Shown: positions 9,401 through 22,035 of the stretch, piece after piece
How positions within the stretch are numbered: position 1 is the stretch's first letter
How the letters are laid out: each line of letters opens with the position of its first letter
NCBI RefSeq assembly: GCF_030378065.1
Contig: NZ_JAUCGJ010000026.1
Location: forward strand, 1-61,776
DNA from: Candidatus Venteria ishoeyi
Lineage (GTDB): Bacteria; Pseudomonadota; Gammaproteobacteria; Beggiatoales; Beggiatoaceae
Direction: 5' to 3'
Length of the DNA: 61,776 nt
Made by a program: the position numbers and the translations under genes
Notes under the pieces: generated by a model
The model's input: only the letters and a program-made list of their open reading frames with translations
The model's database searches: none
Told to the model about the DNA's origin: nothing

Positions 9401-10738
9401 ATCAGCAGCCGGGTAGCCGGTCAAGGTTTCAATGCCTTCATTGATAAACGCCATAGTCCAGTTTTTATCACAAGCGCAGCGATAATTGACTCCTGCAATA
9501 TTTGATGCCAGTGTATGAAAATGCTGTTCGGCTTCTATACGTTCCTGGATATCACGGATACTGCTACGCAGGCCCTGATAAATCTTGTCCTGATCATAAA
9601 TTGGCTGAAATGACACAGCGACCCAGCGTTGTGAGCCATTTTTATGACACATGCGAAATGGAATATCATTGGCAGAAATATGTTCTTGCAATGCCCTGCA
9701 ATGCAGTTTGAACATACGCTCCCGATCTTCTTTGGCAATCACCTTGGAAAAACGATCCTGCAAGTGCATGTATTCCTCTGGCTTGTACCCGGTAAACCGC
9801 TCCACTGAGGGATTAACCCAGGCTACTTGCGCATCAGGCATGGTCCAGACTTCCATGTCATAACTGTAATTAGCAATTGCCCGAAAGTGGGCTTCGCTCA
9901 CCCGCAATTGTTCTGCATTGGATTTCTGTTCCTGAGCAGAAGTGACAATTTGTTGCAGTGGATAGCGGATGATAGACAGGTAAACCACCCAGAGTGAGAA
10001 AATTTTAAAAATATGTCCAACCAGATTGCTCAAGCCATAAACACTGATATAAAAGCTAAAGGCTAACTCGGAAATGGCGCTAAACAACAGTACCAACCCC
10101 AGCGCCATGAATATTTCAGTATCCAGTTTTTTGCGGTATACATAAAAATGCAGCCAGACAATAAACAGCAGCAGGATAATAAAGTACTCGGTGTAAATCT
10201 TAAATGGGGTCAGTCCCTGACCTTCAATATAGCAGTCAGGGAACCAGCCGTGGCTGATAGTCCATAATACAAACAGTGTTACTATGCCAAGGCCTAAAAA
10301 TAACCAGCTTCTGTTCACCGAGCGGCGGATGAAAAGGGGGGCGCTGAGCAAAAACAGGGCTTCGAGAAAACGGGCGCTAATCCATAGCTGGGTGGAAAGG
10401 TTGGCATCGGTATCGGTGGCAGGAAAAATGCCCATGCCCTTGTAGGTCACGGTATGGAGTAAGTCGATCCCGGCTAACCAAAAATAACCAATACTCAGGT
10501 ACATCAACAGGTGGTGCCTGGTGTATCCGTAGCAATGCCACATCACCGTCAGCATGGCCCAAGCCACCCCAATGGCAAAAAACTCTGCACTAACATGAAA
10601 TAACAGGTAGTTGTAGTGACTTATGAGTATCAGCAGTACCGCCATAAACAGTGGCGTGAGGGTGTTGCGCCAGGCAAATAATTTATCGGCAAGTAAATTC
10701 ATTTTTATCGGCATGTTTAGGTCCGCTCTAAATAACAC
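6455..10738 (-). CDS. Hybrid sensor histidine kinase, MASE3-PAS(5)-HisKA-HATPase-REC
   Basis: This 1427-residue inner-membrane sensor begins with a MASE3-like multi-helix region (about 20-265). Five PAS units follow, starting near 'HFRAIANYSYD', 'FHTLASNIAG', 'LILNTVGEGIYG', 'NFAESVINTAPA' and 'RFRELVENMSDM'. A coiled stretch leads to the phospho-acceptor box 'MSHELRTPLN', then the ATPase boxes 'NLLGNAIKF', 'DTGKGIA' and 'GTGLGL', and a receiver domain with 'VVDDDQD' and the acceptor Asp in 'WLDIQMPVMDG'. An 80-residue helical tail ends the protein and is also present in the paralogue at 60363, so it is probably a family trait. There is no output domain, so phosphate must pass to another protein. 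The ligand cannot be read from sequence. It is monocistronic. Confidence 0.93.
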   Translation of the reverse strand: MLFRADLNMPIKMNLLADKLFAWRNTLTPLFMAVLLILISHYNYLLFHVSAEFFAIGVAWAMLTVMWHCYGYTRHHLLMYLSIGYFWLAGIDLLHTVTYKGMGIFPATDTDANLSTQLWISARFLEALFLLSAPLFIRRSVNRSWLFLGLGIVTLFVLWTISHGWFPDCYIEGQGLTPFKIYTEYFIILLLFIVWLHFYVYRKKLDTEIFMALGLVLLFSAISELAFSFYISVYGLSNLVGHIFKIFSLWVVYLSIIRYPLQQIVTSAQEQKSNAEQLRVSEAHFRAIANYSYDMEVWTMPDAQVAWVNPSVERFTGYKPEEYMHLQDRFSKVIAKEDRERMFKLHCRALQEHISANDIPFRMCHKNGSQRWVAVSFQPIYDQDKIYQGLRSSIRDIQERIEAEQHFHTLASNIAGVNYRCACDKNWTMAFINEGIETLTGYPAADFIANQVRSYASVIHPDDVGMVEERVLQSVAEQRPFTIEYRIIHADQTIRWVHEKGVSVLNEQSNTRYLDGVIDDISERKQAEQALRDSKHQLAEVEARQRLILNTVGEGIYGIDEKGLCTFINPAALEMLGYRDTAEVLGRDMHKLIHHFDANGQPLLKKDCPVHQTLHNDWVSREDQIFTRVDGSCFPVWVHARQIKHEQQIIGAVVSFRNVSIHKEMEEALRAERNFAESVINTAPAIVLLIDTKGRIIRFNSYMENISGYCLEEVQGKDWFRTFLPESDQEQIRNIFLNAIGEIQTKGNVNPIVTKEGKEVEIEWWDQTLKDTGGKVVGLLAIGQDITERLQAERSLRLSEKRFRELVENMSDMVYQFSNTQGSLYWSPRVATSLGYTPTEIMNNPMIWHDAIHPEDIIKVDAAIAESIKGHSFAIKYRIKDRHGDWHWLHDRAIGRESRGKEVIISGIAQDITEQVKAEQALQEAKEKLEQRVAERTEELELTNHALVQAKEIAESANRAKSLFLANMSHELRTPLNAILGFSQLMVNAPDTTLKQKESLDIINHAGEHLLAMINDVLDLSKIEANKIELHLEIFDVKQLLQDMTEMFRIRAQSKNISIKLMLEDNMSHHIKTDPGKLRQIISNLLGNAIKFTPQGNIDLRAGLLPPAYETEQWYLQVAVQDTGKGIAKGKLDDIFKPFVQAAPDMPGQKGTGLGLTISRKFVELLGGEMRVTSTLGEGTYFSFLIAVDVPETAAEITQKNKAMSVLGLQPRQQAWRILVVDDDQDSCTLLKNVLTEVGFEVKTGVNGEDAVRLFQTWQPHFIWLDIQMPVMDGYAATAKIRALSGGEQVKIVALTANVFQKERNKVLLEGCDDILAKPFLIPQVFELMNKYLGVSYIYAQEAVTYPPQKTAALSVDDLKKLSKALLNLLYEAILTLEAEQIDNIVAQIREINPDIAKRLEILTKVYDYEPIYILCTQILTSEEKLN

Positions 10739-11639
10739 AGCACTAATAGTTTTTGATGATGTTGGCTGCGATAAATAACATTTTCTAGCCGTTCATTTTA
10801 CACTGTCATTAGTAAAGTTGATGGTTTTATAGACCAGCACACCCATGGGCATTGTTCTCCAGCAGCTTTTGGCATAATTTGCGAATCACATCAATTATGC
10901 TATTTATACTGTTGTTCTGGGTGGATATTTCGTGATAGTTATAGCCGGGAATAGATATGATGGGAATACCATCATCGTTAGGAGTGAGAATTTTATAACT
11001 TCAGCAACCTGGCTGGTCTTTTTCTCCATTTTCTGCGTTGTGCCTGTTTGGACTTAGGCAGTTACATAGCTTGCTATGCGCCTGTTTTCACGCCTTGAAA
11101 ATGAATAAAAATCCTGCGCCCAGTTTCTGTATTTATTTCATCCTCACTCCTTAGTATGCTTGATGGCACTGCTAATTTGCAAAAGTGGTCACAGCAACGG
11201 GTGATGAATGGTAGCAAACAACAGGGTCATCAGGGGTTTAATGAGGTTGTGGAGCAGTACTGATGTAGATGGTAATTGTGCCAAGTTTAACCCCGGAAGT
11301 ACTGATAATGCTTGCACAGTTCAATTTCAGTGGCAAGCAGGGTATCGTATTCGTTGGGTGCGTAGGCTTCGATAAGGATGGCAATATTCTTCTGTAAGCT
11401 TGCGATGCTCAAAGTAGAGTTTTGTTTCATCGCTACTATCATTTTAGGTATACAAAACAACAACAAGCATTGTCACGCTAACCATCCCCAGCAGGCGGTA
11501 AAGCGAGCTGTTACTATTGCCCTGCCATGACACGCTGCTGGCCTACTTCGCTGCTATTCCCAATACATTGCGCAGAATAATAGCAAGCTGGTTGTCAATA
11601 TTCTCGTTTGATATGTGTTTATATAAAAGTCTGATTAAT
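10739..11639. other. 0.9 kb spacer with gene remnants and a mobile element
   Basis: No intact gene is evident. On the minus strand a frame ending near 10838 reads '...NDDGIPIISIPGYNYHEI...' and '...VIRKLCQKLLENN...', which looks like the tail of a former protein. The small element at 10981-11150 interrupts it, and removing the element with one TTA joins 'SSAIKHT' to 'NDDGIP' in frame. Further upstream a 47-codon frame (11287-11430, minus) starts MKQNSTLSIASL and ends in a stop. I could not name either piece. The last 180 bases before rho hold nothing I recognise. Confidence 0.45.
10981..11150 (-). mobile_element. Small non-autonomous element, copy 2
   Basis: 170 bases, inverted relative to copy 1 at 3611. 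It has the same ends (GGAGTGAG/CTCACTCC) and the same flanking TTA repeats (10978-10980, 11151-11153). The sequence is nearly identical to copy 1 except for about 12 extra bases beside the internal hairpin. It splits a degenerate reading frame. Confidence 0.8.
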
Positions 11640-12920
11640 TCAGGTTCGCTTCAAGGTTCCTTTGATATTTTTCATTGCCACAAAAAATTCTTCATTGGTT
11701 TTAGTAATTTTCATGCGTTCCAGTAAAAATTCCATTGCGGCCAATTCGTCCATTTGCTGGAAAATCTTACGTAAAATCCACATGCTTTGCATTTCTTCCG
11801 GCGTTGTCAGTAATTCCTCACGACGTGTGCCGGAGCGATTAATATTCATTGCCGGATAAACGCGTTTTTCAGAGATTTTACGATCCAGATGAATTTCATT
11901 ATTGCCCGTGCCTTTGAACTCTTCATAAATCACATCATCCATACGTGATCCGGTTTCAACCAGCGCCGTGGCGATAATGGTTAAACTACCACCTTCTTCA
12001 ACATTTCTGGCAGCGCCAAAAAAGCGCTTGGGACGTTGCAGGGCATTGGCATCAACCCCACCGGTTAATACCTTGCCGGAAGAAGGCGCAACGGTATTAT
12101 AAGCGCGCGCCAGACGAGTGATAGAATCAAGCAGGATAACCACATCCTTTTTATGCTCAACCAGACGTTTGGCTTTTTCAATGACCATTTCCGCAACCTG
12201 AACATGCCGGGTTGCCGGTTCATCAAAGGTACTGGAAACCACTTCACCGCGTACTGAACGATCCATTTCCGTCACTTCTTCTGGGCGCTCATCAATTAAT
12301 AATACGATCAGATAGCATTCAGGATGATTATTGGCAATTGACTGGGCAATATTTTGCAGCATCATGGTCTTGCCGGATTTTGGTGGTGATACAATCAGAC
12401 CACGCTGTCCCTTTCCGATGGGCGCAACCAACTCAATAATTCTGGGGGTTAAATCTTCAGTGGAACCATTACCCAGTTCCAGGGTAAAGCGATCATTGGC
12501 AAACAGTGGGGTTAAATTTTCAAATAAAACTTTATTACGGGCATTTTCCGGCCCATCAAAATTAATTTCACTGACTTTTAATAGGGCAAAATAACGTTCA
12601 CCATCTTTAGGGGGACGAATTTTGCCGGCAATGGTGTCACCGGTGCGTAAATTAAAACGTCGAATTTGGCTGGGGGAAACATAAATATCATCGGGACCTG
12701 CAAGATAGGAGCTATCACTGGAGCGCAGAAAACCAAAACCATCCTGGAGGATTTCCAATACGCCGTCACCAAAAATATCTTCACCTTTTTTAGCGTGCGC
12801 TTTGAGCAGAGCAAAAATAATATCTTGTTTGCGGGAACGTGAAGTACCCTCAATTTTCATTTTCTGAGTAAGCTTATTGAGTTGAGTGGCACTTTGCTTT
12901 TTCAGTTCAGTTAAATTCAT
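11640..12920 (-). CDS. rho: Transcription termination factor Rho
   Basis: The 426-residue protein is close to the usual Rho length (about 419). It forms a hexameric RNA helicase that ends transcription at Rho-dependent sites. An N-terminal helical and cold-shock-like RNA-binding region (about 1-130, with 'DGFGFLRS') is followed by the ATPase core with Walker A 'PPKSGKT', '[11 protein letters not shown]' and '[11 protein letters not shown]'. The start is an ATG. The gene lies 251 bases downstream of trxA on the same strand, the standard gammaproteobacterial trxA-rho order. The long leader before rho fits the autoregulation known for this gene, but I identified no specific attenuator in it. Confidence 0.97.
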   Translation of the reverse strand: MNLTELKKQSATQLNKLTQKMKIEGTSRSRKQDIIFALLKAHAKKGEDIFGDGVLEILQDGFGFLRSSDSSYLAGPDDIYVSPSQIRRFNLRTGDTIAGKIRPPKDGERYFALLKVSEINFDGPENARNKVLFENLTPLFANDRFTLELGNGSTEDLTPRIIELVAPIGKGQRGLIVSPPKSGKTMMLQNIAQSIANNHPECYLIVLLIDERPEEVTEMDRSVRGEVVSSTFDEPATRHVQVAEMVIEKAKRLVEHKKDVVILLDSITRLARAYNTVAPSSGKVLTGGVDANALQRPKRFFGAARNVEEGGSLTIIATALVETGSRMDDVIYEEFKGTGNNEIHLDRKISEKRVYPAMNINRSGTRREELLTTPEEMQSMWILRKIFQQMDELAAMEFLLERMKITKTNEEFFVAMKNIKGTLKRT

Positions 12921-13171
12921 AGAAGTTCCTGCGTTATATACGCATTATTCAATCACTACGAAATGATTGCTAAATGTACATAAATCAATCAGTAGCGCAT
13001 GAAACAATATAAACTGATTGTTTGTGTATTGTTTTTATTGAATAAAGGAGATATGGCTTGAGAAATGATAGGATTAGGTCAAAGGACGAAGATATAAAGG
13101 ACAACACAGAGTAATGTCGCCCCATACGCTAGAATTTTTTAATAATAGGGATTTTAAATAAAAAAATCAAG

Positions 13172-13498
13172 TTAAAGATTACTATCAATAAAAGCGGTTA
13201 ATTCAGATTTTGAAACAGCACCCACTTTCGTGGCTTCCACTTCACCATTTTTGAATAAAATCAAGGTAGGAATCCCACGAATACCATACTTAGGTGGCGT
13301 TCCTGGACTATCATCAATATTAATTTTAGCAATTTTTAAACGTTCAGAATATTCTGGTGCAATATCATCTAATAAAGGTGCTATCGCTTTGCAAGGCCCA
13401 CACCATTCTGCCCAATAATCAACTAACACTGCCACTTTTGAATTCAGTACTTCAGTTTCAAACGTATCATCAGTCACTGATATGATATGCTCGTTCAA
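13172..13498 (-). CDS. trxA: Thioredoxin
   Basis: This 108-residue cytosolic disulfide reductase has the active site WCGPC (32-36) and the cis-proline segment 'RGIPTLILF'. Length and fold match TrxA. The best start is a TTG at 13496-13498, preceded by AGGGAG eight bases upstream; no in-frame ATG fits the family N-terminus. It would reduce ribonucleotide reductase, methionine sulfoxide reductase and other targets. Rho follows on the same strand. The sulfur globule gene lies upstream, separated by a hairpin. Confidence 0.96.
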   Translation of the reverse strand: MNEHIISVTDDTFETEVLNSKVAVLVDYWAEWCGPCKAIAPLLDDIAPEYSERLKIAKINIDDSPGTPPKYGIRGIPTLILFKNGEVEATKVGAVSKSELTAFIDSNL

Positions 13499-13558
13499 AT
13501 GTTCAACTCCCTTTGGGATATATTTTGTATCGGATAAAACTATCGATAGATAAAAGCA

Positions 13559-13611
13559 ATGGAAGTCAGTGAATCAGTATTCAGGGAATCAGGATTCAAT
13601 GACTTCCATTA
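13559..13611 (-). terminator. Hairpin between sulfur globule gene and trxA
   Basis: AATGGAAGTCA (13559) pairs with TGACTTCCATT (to 13611) around an A/T-rich loop that has smaller repeats (TCAGTGAATCAG/GGAATCAGGATTCA). It sits just after the sulfur globule protein stop on the minus strand and is followed by a short T-rich stretch. It probably ends that very short transcript. Confidence 0.5.
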
Positions 13612-13657
13612 TTTGAAACGCAGTTAAACTGCATTCCATAAGCAAGCTAAAGCTTAC

Positions 13658-14020
13658 TTATTTAGCAACCGCTGGAGCAGCTGGTGCCATAGGTGCGCCG
13701 TAAGGATAACCGCCACCGTAAGGGTAACCGCCACCATAAGGATTGCCATAACCGCCATAAGGATGACCGCCATAACCACCATAAGGGTAGCCGCCATAAC
13801 CATAACCACGGTTATAACCACGACCATAACCGCTACCACGCGCGTTCATGTTCATGTTAAAGTCACCAGAACCGTCACCCCAACCGCTGTTGTCCCACAT
13901 GTTGCTCCAAGGGCCACCACCATAACCAGGACCGCCCCACCATGCTTGTGCAGCGCTCATAGGAAGTGCAACAGCGCCAGCAATTGCTACGGTTGCCAGG
14001 GTTTTAGCAAATTTATTCAT
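13658..14020 (-). CDS. Sulfur globule envelope protein (CV1-like)
   Basis: The 120-residue precursor has a clean signal peptide (1-26, cut after AQA). The mature protein is built of Gly, Tyr, Trp and Pro, with repeats such as 'GGYPYGG' and 'GYGRGY', a 'DFNMNMN' segment and an Ala/Pro tail. This is the pattern of the structural proteins that coat intracellular sulfur globules in purple sulfur bacteria and Beggiatoa/Thiothrix relatives, where the globule lies in the periplasmic space. A ribosome site GAAGGAG precedes the ATG. The gene stands alone with a hairpin behind it, as expected for a highly expressed single-gene transcript. Identification rests on composition and layout; glycine-rich cell-wall proteins could mimic it, but the Met/Asn segment argues for the sulfur globule family. 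Confidence 0.85.
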   Translation of the reverse strand: MNKFAKTLATVAIAGAVALPMSAAQAWWGGPGYGGGPWSNMWDNSGWGDGSGDFNMNMNARGSGYGRGYNRGYGYGGYPYGGYGGHPYGGYGNPYGGGYPYGGGYPYGAPMAPAAPAVAK

Positions 14021-14263
14021 ACATTACGCTCCTTCAATCAAAATATAAGATATGACTCTATCTAAAAAGTAGGTCAGTAACGATAAAACCATCAAAGTGA
14101 ATTATTTTCTAAATTTTTTAAAATATATAGAACACACTGGTTCCCTATGTAATAGAAAAATACTCACCTTCCTATTTTTCGCTACAATGCCCGGTTCTAA
14201 GATAAATTCTGATCCCTTTCATCTGAAAAGGTGATTAAACTTTACCACGCTTCCCGGTTTGTT

Positions 14264-18115
<3,852 letters not shown>

Positions 18116-18219
18116 AGTCTGGGTGCTGCCTCATGATCCAACCCGGCACAAGAATCTGTTGATGCTTGTGCCATTGGCATAAAAAGAAAAATTTGAAAAA
18201 ATTTAAAATGCTTATTTAC

Positions 18220-19398
18220 TTATTTTGCATTGCTTTGCGGTGGATTGATCCAGCCGGAGCTTACGCCAGGTTGCGGACTGAGTTCAATCACTTCACCCGG
18301 CTTTAAGCCACTGAGTACTGTGACCTCGGAACCATAAGTATCCCCTAATCGTAATAAACGCAATTCACGTTTATTATCATTCAGTACATAGACACCGGGC
18401 AGGCTCCCGCGCCACACTAATGAAGCCGTGGGAATTACCGGTAAATATTTTGCCGGTGTGCTGATATCCTGAATTTCAACCTGAGCATATTGACCCGCAC
18501 CGGTTAAAGTGTTTTGAGGCAAGGTAAATTTAACTGTTACCGTGTGTCTGCGTGCGTCAGCAATGGGGAAAATCTGTGCAACACGAACCTGCACCCAGCC
18601 ACCAACATCCAATTTGGCAGGTAATACCATGCCGGTTTGCAAACCAGGCACCAGACGCGCTGGCACTTCAACCTGAATTTGTAATTCACTGGTATCAGCA
18701 TATTTTAGTAAGGGTTGACCGGGTTGTACCGTATCTCCAATTTCAACCATTTTATCTGTAATCACGCCATCAAAAGGGGCCAAGCCTCGTGCATTACGCA
18801 GTTTGGCATCAATTGCATCAATCGCTGAGCGCGCCCTGACCATGGCATTACGTCCCTGCTCAACTTGAACATTGCGACTATGTAAGGCGGCACCGCGTTC
18901 TGCCTCCATATCCCGGGTACCTGTTATATCTGACATGGGTTCTGCAAACATCTGGTCAAGCACAAAAGGCATCGCCATACCGCCTGGCGTTTTACCTGCA
19001 TCTGGCGATAAAATTTCTGTACGCTGACTCACCCAGGCATTACGCAGATTCGCTTCCGCATTAGCCCATTCAGCAACCGCAGAGCGTCTTTGTGCCATCA
19101 GCTCAATGGTATCAAGGCGAACCAGTACGGTGTCCTTTTTGAATGCATCACCCTCTTCACCCGCAATCATTTCAACGCGGCCTGGTAATTGTGCAGACAG
19201 GGTAATGTCCCGAGCCGGAATGACTGTGCCTCCCAGCGTAACCGCAGTGAGAATGGGGCGTGCTTGAACAACATAACTGCCTGCGCCAACAACAGGTTGC
19301 GCCTGCGTCATTCTGAAAGGTAAAACAATGGCCAGCGATAACAGCATGGCATAGAGTATAACCCTAAACTGGATGGAATATTTTCGAGTGATTTGCAT
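18220..19398 (-). CDS. RND efflux periplasmic adaptor (membrane fusion protein)
   Basis: The 392-residue protein links an RND pump to an outer-membrane channel. Residues 1-33 are an N-terminal membrane or signal segment ending in TQA. A biotinyl-lipoyl-like half ('GTVIPARDITLSAQLPGRVEMI') is followed by a long helical hairpin with an unusual Met/Pro-rich stretch (about 125-165), the second lipoyl half ('LAPFDGVITDKMVEIGDTVQPGQPLL') and a beta-barrel region. The gene lies just upstream of the pump on the same strand. No TolC gene is adjacent. It is clearly a HlyD/AcrA-family adaptor; the exported compound is not known. Confidence 0.9.
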   Translation of the reverse strand: MQITRKYSIQFRVILYAMLLSLAIVLPFRMTQAQPVVGAGSYVVQARPILTAVTLGGTVIPARDITLSAQLPGRVEMIAGEEGDAFKKDTVLVRLDTIELMAQRRSAVAEWANAEANLRNAWVSQRTEILSPDAGKTPGGMAMPFVLDQMFAEPMSDITGTRDMEAERGAALHSRNVQVEQGRNAMVRARSAIDAIDAKLRNARGLAPFDGVITDKMVEIGDTVQPGQPLLKYADTSELQIQVEVPARLVPGLQTGMVLPAKLDVGGWVQVRVAQIFPIADARRHTVTVKFTLPQNTLTGAGQYAQVEIQDISTPAKYLPVIPTASLVWRGSLPGVYVLNDNKRELRLLRLGDTYGSEVTVLSGLKPGEVIELSPQPGVSSGWINPPQSNAK

Positions 19399-19645
19399 AA
19401 TAGTCAGGCTTGGTTGTGATTACAGAGGTGCTCAAACAGTGTCGATTGTTTAAGCCGACAGGGTGAATTATTTTTAATCAAAAAAACAGTTGTCAGGAAT
19501 ATAGCTTAATCAACCTGAATTTACGATTTGTTCACACCCCTTAAGGACAAAGGTGTGTGAAAATTTTCAGGTACCCAAATCACTTATTTAAGTGCTGATA
19601 CTGGATTTGAGTATTGTAACCTGAAAAATTTTATCTCAGTCCGGG

Positions 19646-20056
19646 TTAGCCAACCCGTCCCATGACAGTAAAGCTCTTAACAAAAGGACTCGCCATACGT
19701 GGATCTTTAATCATTGCCATGTAATCGCCTATATTAAACTTGAGTTTACGAGAGGTATAAGCCATACCCAGTCCCATCATACCCAGTCCTTTTTTCAGCC
19801 ACTTATTCCAACTATCAGGACTTGCGCGCAAGTCCCAGTTCAATTCGGTAGAGCCATCATAGCTACCTGCTGAAATCGCTTTACCATTTTCAATCACCAT
19901 CATGCCCAGAGGTTGGTCATCACCATCCATGCCATAAGCGATCACGGTATTAAAATTAATTTGGGCCAGGGCATCACTTAATTCTGGTTCTTTGTTCCAT
20001 TCTTCCATGAAACCTTTCATCCATTCATCTGAAAATAAATCAGCCATTGAGTTCAT
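19646..20056 (-). CDS. SCP2 sterol-binding-domain protein
   Basis: A small soluble protein of 136 residues (possibly 133 from the internal Met), without signal peptide. Its sequence ('ELNWDLRASPDSW', 'GMAYTSRKLKFNIGDYMAMIKD') matches the SCP2-like lipid-carrier fold found as stand-alone proteins in many sulfur-oxidising and other proteobacteria. The family carries hydrophobic ligands, but the bacterial ligand is not established. A good GGAGGA ribosome site precedes the start. The gene is flanked by non-coding gaps on both sides and seems monocistronic. Downstream an imperfect dyad (AAAATTTTCAGGTA at 19559 with TAACCTGAAAAATTTT to 19633) could end the transcript. Confidence 0.75.
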   Translation of the reverse strand: MNSMADLFSDEWMKGFMEEWNKEPELSDALAQINFNTVIAYGMDGDDQPLGMMVIENGKAISAGSYDGSTELNWDLRASPDSWNKWLKKGLGMMGLGMAYTSRKLKFNIGDYMAMIKDPRMASPFVKSFTVMGRVG

Positions 20057-20332
20057 TCCTCCTGAGGATTAAGTTAACCTGAGTTCGATGCAAAGTTTCC
20101 AAGCTTAAAACACCCAAATCTACCGCTGACTATCAAGAGGCCAGCATGAAGTGTAGGTTATTTGCAATTACACGGTAAATTACAAAAAAACCACCCCAAA
20201 CTCAGGTCAGTAAAAAAGTCCAGACTCTGTTTATTATAGAGTTCACCAGACATCGATTTAAAAATAAGCCTAAGATTGTAACATGCATTGGAATATATTT
20301 TGCTCATTTTTAGCTCATATCCCGCTTATTTA

Positions 20333-21052
20333 TTAATCAGACGGCTTACCAAGCGCAGGCCAAGCCGCTTCAATCCAGTCTTCCACCAATGCATTAATTT
20401 CCTTGGCAGACTTTCCCTGCGGATCGATGGGTGTGCCAATTTTAAGCTTAATCGTGCCAGGGCGCTTAATAAAATTTTGTTGATTCCAGAAATACCCGGC
20501 ATTGTGTGCAACCGGCACAACCGGATAGTTTTTCGCCGCTTCTGCCAATAAAGCCCCACCCATACGATAAGGCTTAGTTTGCCCCGGTACAACCCGCGTC
20601 CCCTCTGGAAAAATTACCACCCAGTGACCCTCCTGCAAGCTTGCAATGCCCTGGGTCAGCAATTGTTGGCGTGCTTCCCGAGCTTTGCCGCGATTAATTG
20701 CAATTGGCCTTAACAAGGCCATGGCCCAGCCAAAAAAGGGAATCCAGAATAACTCTCGTTTCAAAACCCAGACCTGGCGAGGAAAAATCTGCTGCAAGGC
20801 AATTGTTTCCCAGGTTGACTGGTGTTTACATAATACAATCGCCGTATCTTTGGGGATATTTTCTATACCTTCAATCTGATAATCAAGGTGGCAAATGACT
20901 TTTAACCACCACAATATAAAACGTGACCAAAAATTTAAAATACGGTAACGCTGAGGAAAGGGTAACACCCAGATAAACAAACTGGCAAAACTGGCCATGA
21001 ATGTCGCCAGTGCAAGTCCCATATTAAATAAAGCAGAGCGTAAAATCAGCAT
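20333..21052 (-). CDS. plsC: 1-acyl-sn-glycerol-3-phosphate acyltransferase
   Basis: The 239-residue inner-membrane enzyme adds the second acyl chain to lysophosphatidic acid, giving phosphatidic acid for phospholipid synthesis. Residues 8-35 form a membrane segment. The acyltransferase motifs are 'KHQSTWE' (77-82, catalytic His and an acidic residue at the usual spacing) and 'FPEGTR' (near 150). It starts two bases after the gmhB stop, and gmhB-plsC is a common pair in gammaproteobacteria, usually behind glyS, which is absent here. Translational coupling with gmhB is likely. Confidence 0.93.
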   Translation of the reverse strand: MLILRSALFNMGLALATFMASFASLFIWVLPFPQRYRILNFWSRFILWWLKVICHLDYQIEGIENIPKDTAIVLCKHQSTWETIALQQIFPRQVWVLKRELFWIPFFGWAMALLRPIAINRGKAREARQQLLTQGIASLQEGHWVVIFPEGTRVVPGQTKPYRMGGALLAEAAKNYPVVPVAHNAGYFWNQQNFIKRPGTIKLKIGTPIDPQGKSAKEINALVEDWIEAAWPALGKPSD

Positions 21053-21054
21053 GT

Positions 21055-21609
21055 TTAATAGACCTCATCCATTTTCAGCAGATGAAGCACTGCCTGATTT
21101 AAATCGTCATAAACGGGGATATCGTCAAAGTCATAGTCGGCTAATAAGGATTCTGTATACACGCCCTTTCCGGTGCGCACTAGAATAGGTTGCGCACCCG
21201 CTGCGCGCGCTGCCTGCAAATCACGCAAGGAATCGCCGATGGCGGGAATACCCGTCAAATTAATACCCAAACGTCTGCCAATATCCTTAAACAGACCCGG
21301 CTTGGGTTTGCGGCATAAACAGGCATCCCGTGGCCCATGCGGGCAAAAGAAAATAGCATCAATACTACCGCCAAGCTCAGTCAGCGCATGACACATCTTG
21401 TCATGAATTGCGGTTAGGGTATCAATTGTAAACAAGCCCCTGGCCAATCCCGATTGATTAGTGGCTACTACAACGCGATAACCTGATTGTGTCAGTTGTG
21501 CAATGGCTTCAAGACTGCCAGGAATTGCCCGCCACTCGTCTGGTGACTTGATAAAGTCCTCAGAATCCTGATTAATCACACCATCTCTATCGAGAATTAC
21601 TAATTGCAT
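21055..21609 (-). CDS. gmhB: D-glycero-beta-D-manno-heptose-1,7-bisphosphate 7-phosphatase
   Basis: This 184-residue cytosolic HAD phosphatase makes ADP-heptose precursor for the lipopolysaccharide core. The catalytic motif 'LDRDGVIN' (residues 6-13) gives the nucleophile and acid/base Asp pair. 'TNQSG' is motif 2. The Cys/His cluster 'CPHGPRDACLCRKP' is the zinc site typical of GmhB, and 'IGDSLRDLQAA' is motif 4. It precedes plsC by two bases and the MazG-like gene lies 11 bases upstream on the same strand, so these three genes may share a transcript. Confidence 0.94.
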   Translation of the reverse strand: MQLVILDRDGVINQDSEDFIKSPDEWRAIPGSLEAIAQLTQSGYRVVVATNQSGLARGLFTIDTLTAIHDKMCHALTELGGSIDAIFFCPHGPRDACLCRKPKPGLFKDIGRRLGINLTGIPAIGDSLRDLQAARAAGAQPILVRTGKGVYTESLLADYDFDDIPVYDDLNQAVLHLLKMDEVY

Positions 21610-21620
21610 ATACCGTATCC

Positions 21621-21962
21621 TTAACTATTTCGAAACTCTGACACACGAATACGACCATCAATCATGCGACTCTCACGCGCCTGCAATTTATCCATTTTAT
21701 CCCAGAATGCCTGCTTTAAATCAAAGTCCTGCGCAATTGCTGTACCCATTAATAAAATCATTAAATCAGCCACTTCTTCAGCCAGCTCTGCAACAGGTTT
21801 GCCTTTGGTGACACATTCTGAAATTTCACCCAATTCTTCCGCCATCAACGCAATGCGGTAAGTCATTTCCTCACCACCGGTGTTTTTGAAATCATGTTTA
21901 TCATGAAAGGCCTGCACAACGGCCAACATAGTTTCATAAGAGTCTTTATTCGGTGATGACAT
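21621..21962 (-). CDS. MazG-like nucleotide pyrophosphohydrolase
   Basis: This is an all-alpha NTP pyrophosphatase of 113 residues from the ATG at 21960-21962. An upstream TTG frame adds 20 residues that do not look conserved. The family signature is visible as 'MAEELGEISECV' and 'ELAEEVADLMILLMG', which supply the four acidic magnesium ligands (EExxE and ExxD). Such proteins hydrolyse non-canonical or excess nucleoside triphosphates. Its place ahead of gmhB and plsC gives no further hint. The REP-like element copy 2 lies between it and thrC. Confidence 0.85.
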   Translation of the reverse strand: MSSPNKDSYETMLAVVQAFHDKHDFKNTGGEEMTYRIALMAEELGEISECVTKGKPVAELAEEVADLMILLMGTAIAQDFDLKQAFWDKMDKLQARESRMIDGRIRVSEFRNS

Positions 21963-22035
21963 GGTAACAACCTGTAAAAAATTGTGAGATTCAAGCTTAA
22001 AACTGTTAAATCCAGCACGCAATATTATTAATAAC

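Noticed and set aside
13763-14065. Thr-rich open frame opposite the sulfur globule gene
   Set aside because: It is the complement of the Gly/Tyr repeats, which leave all frames open, and it has no start signal.
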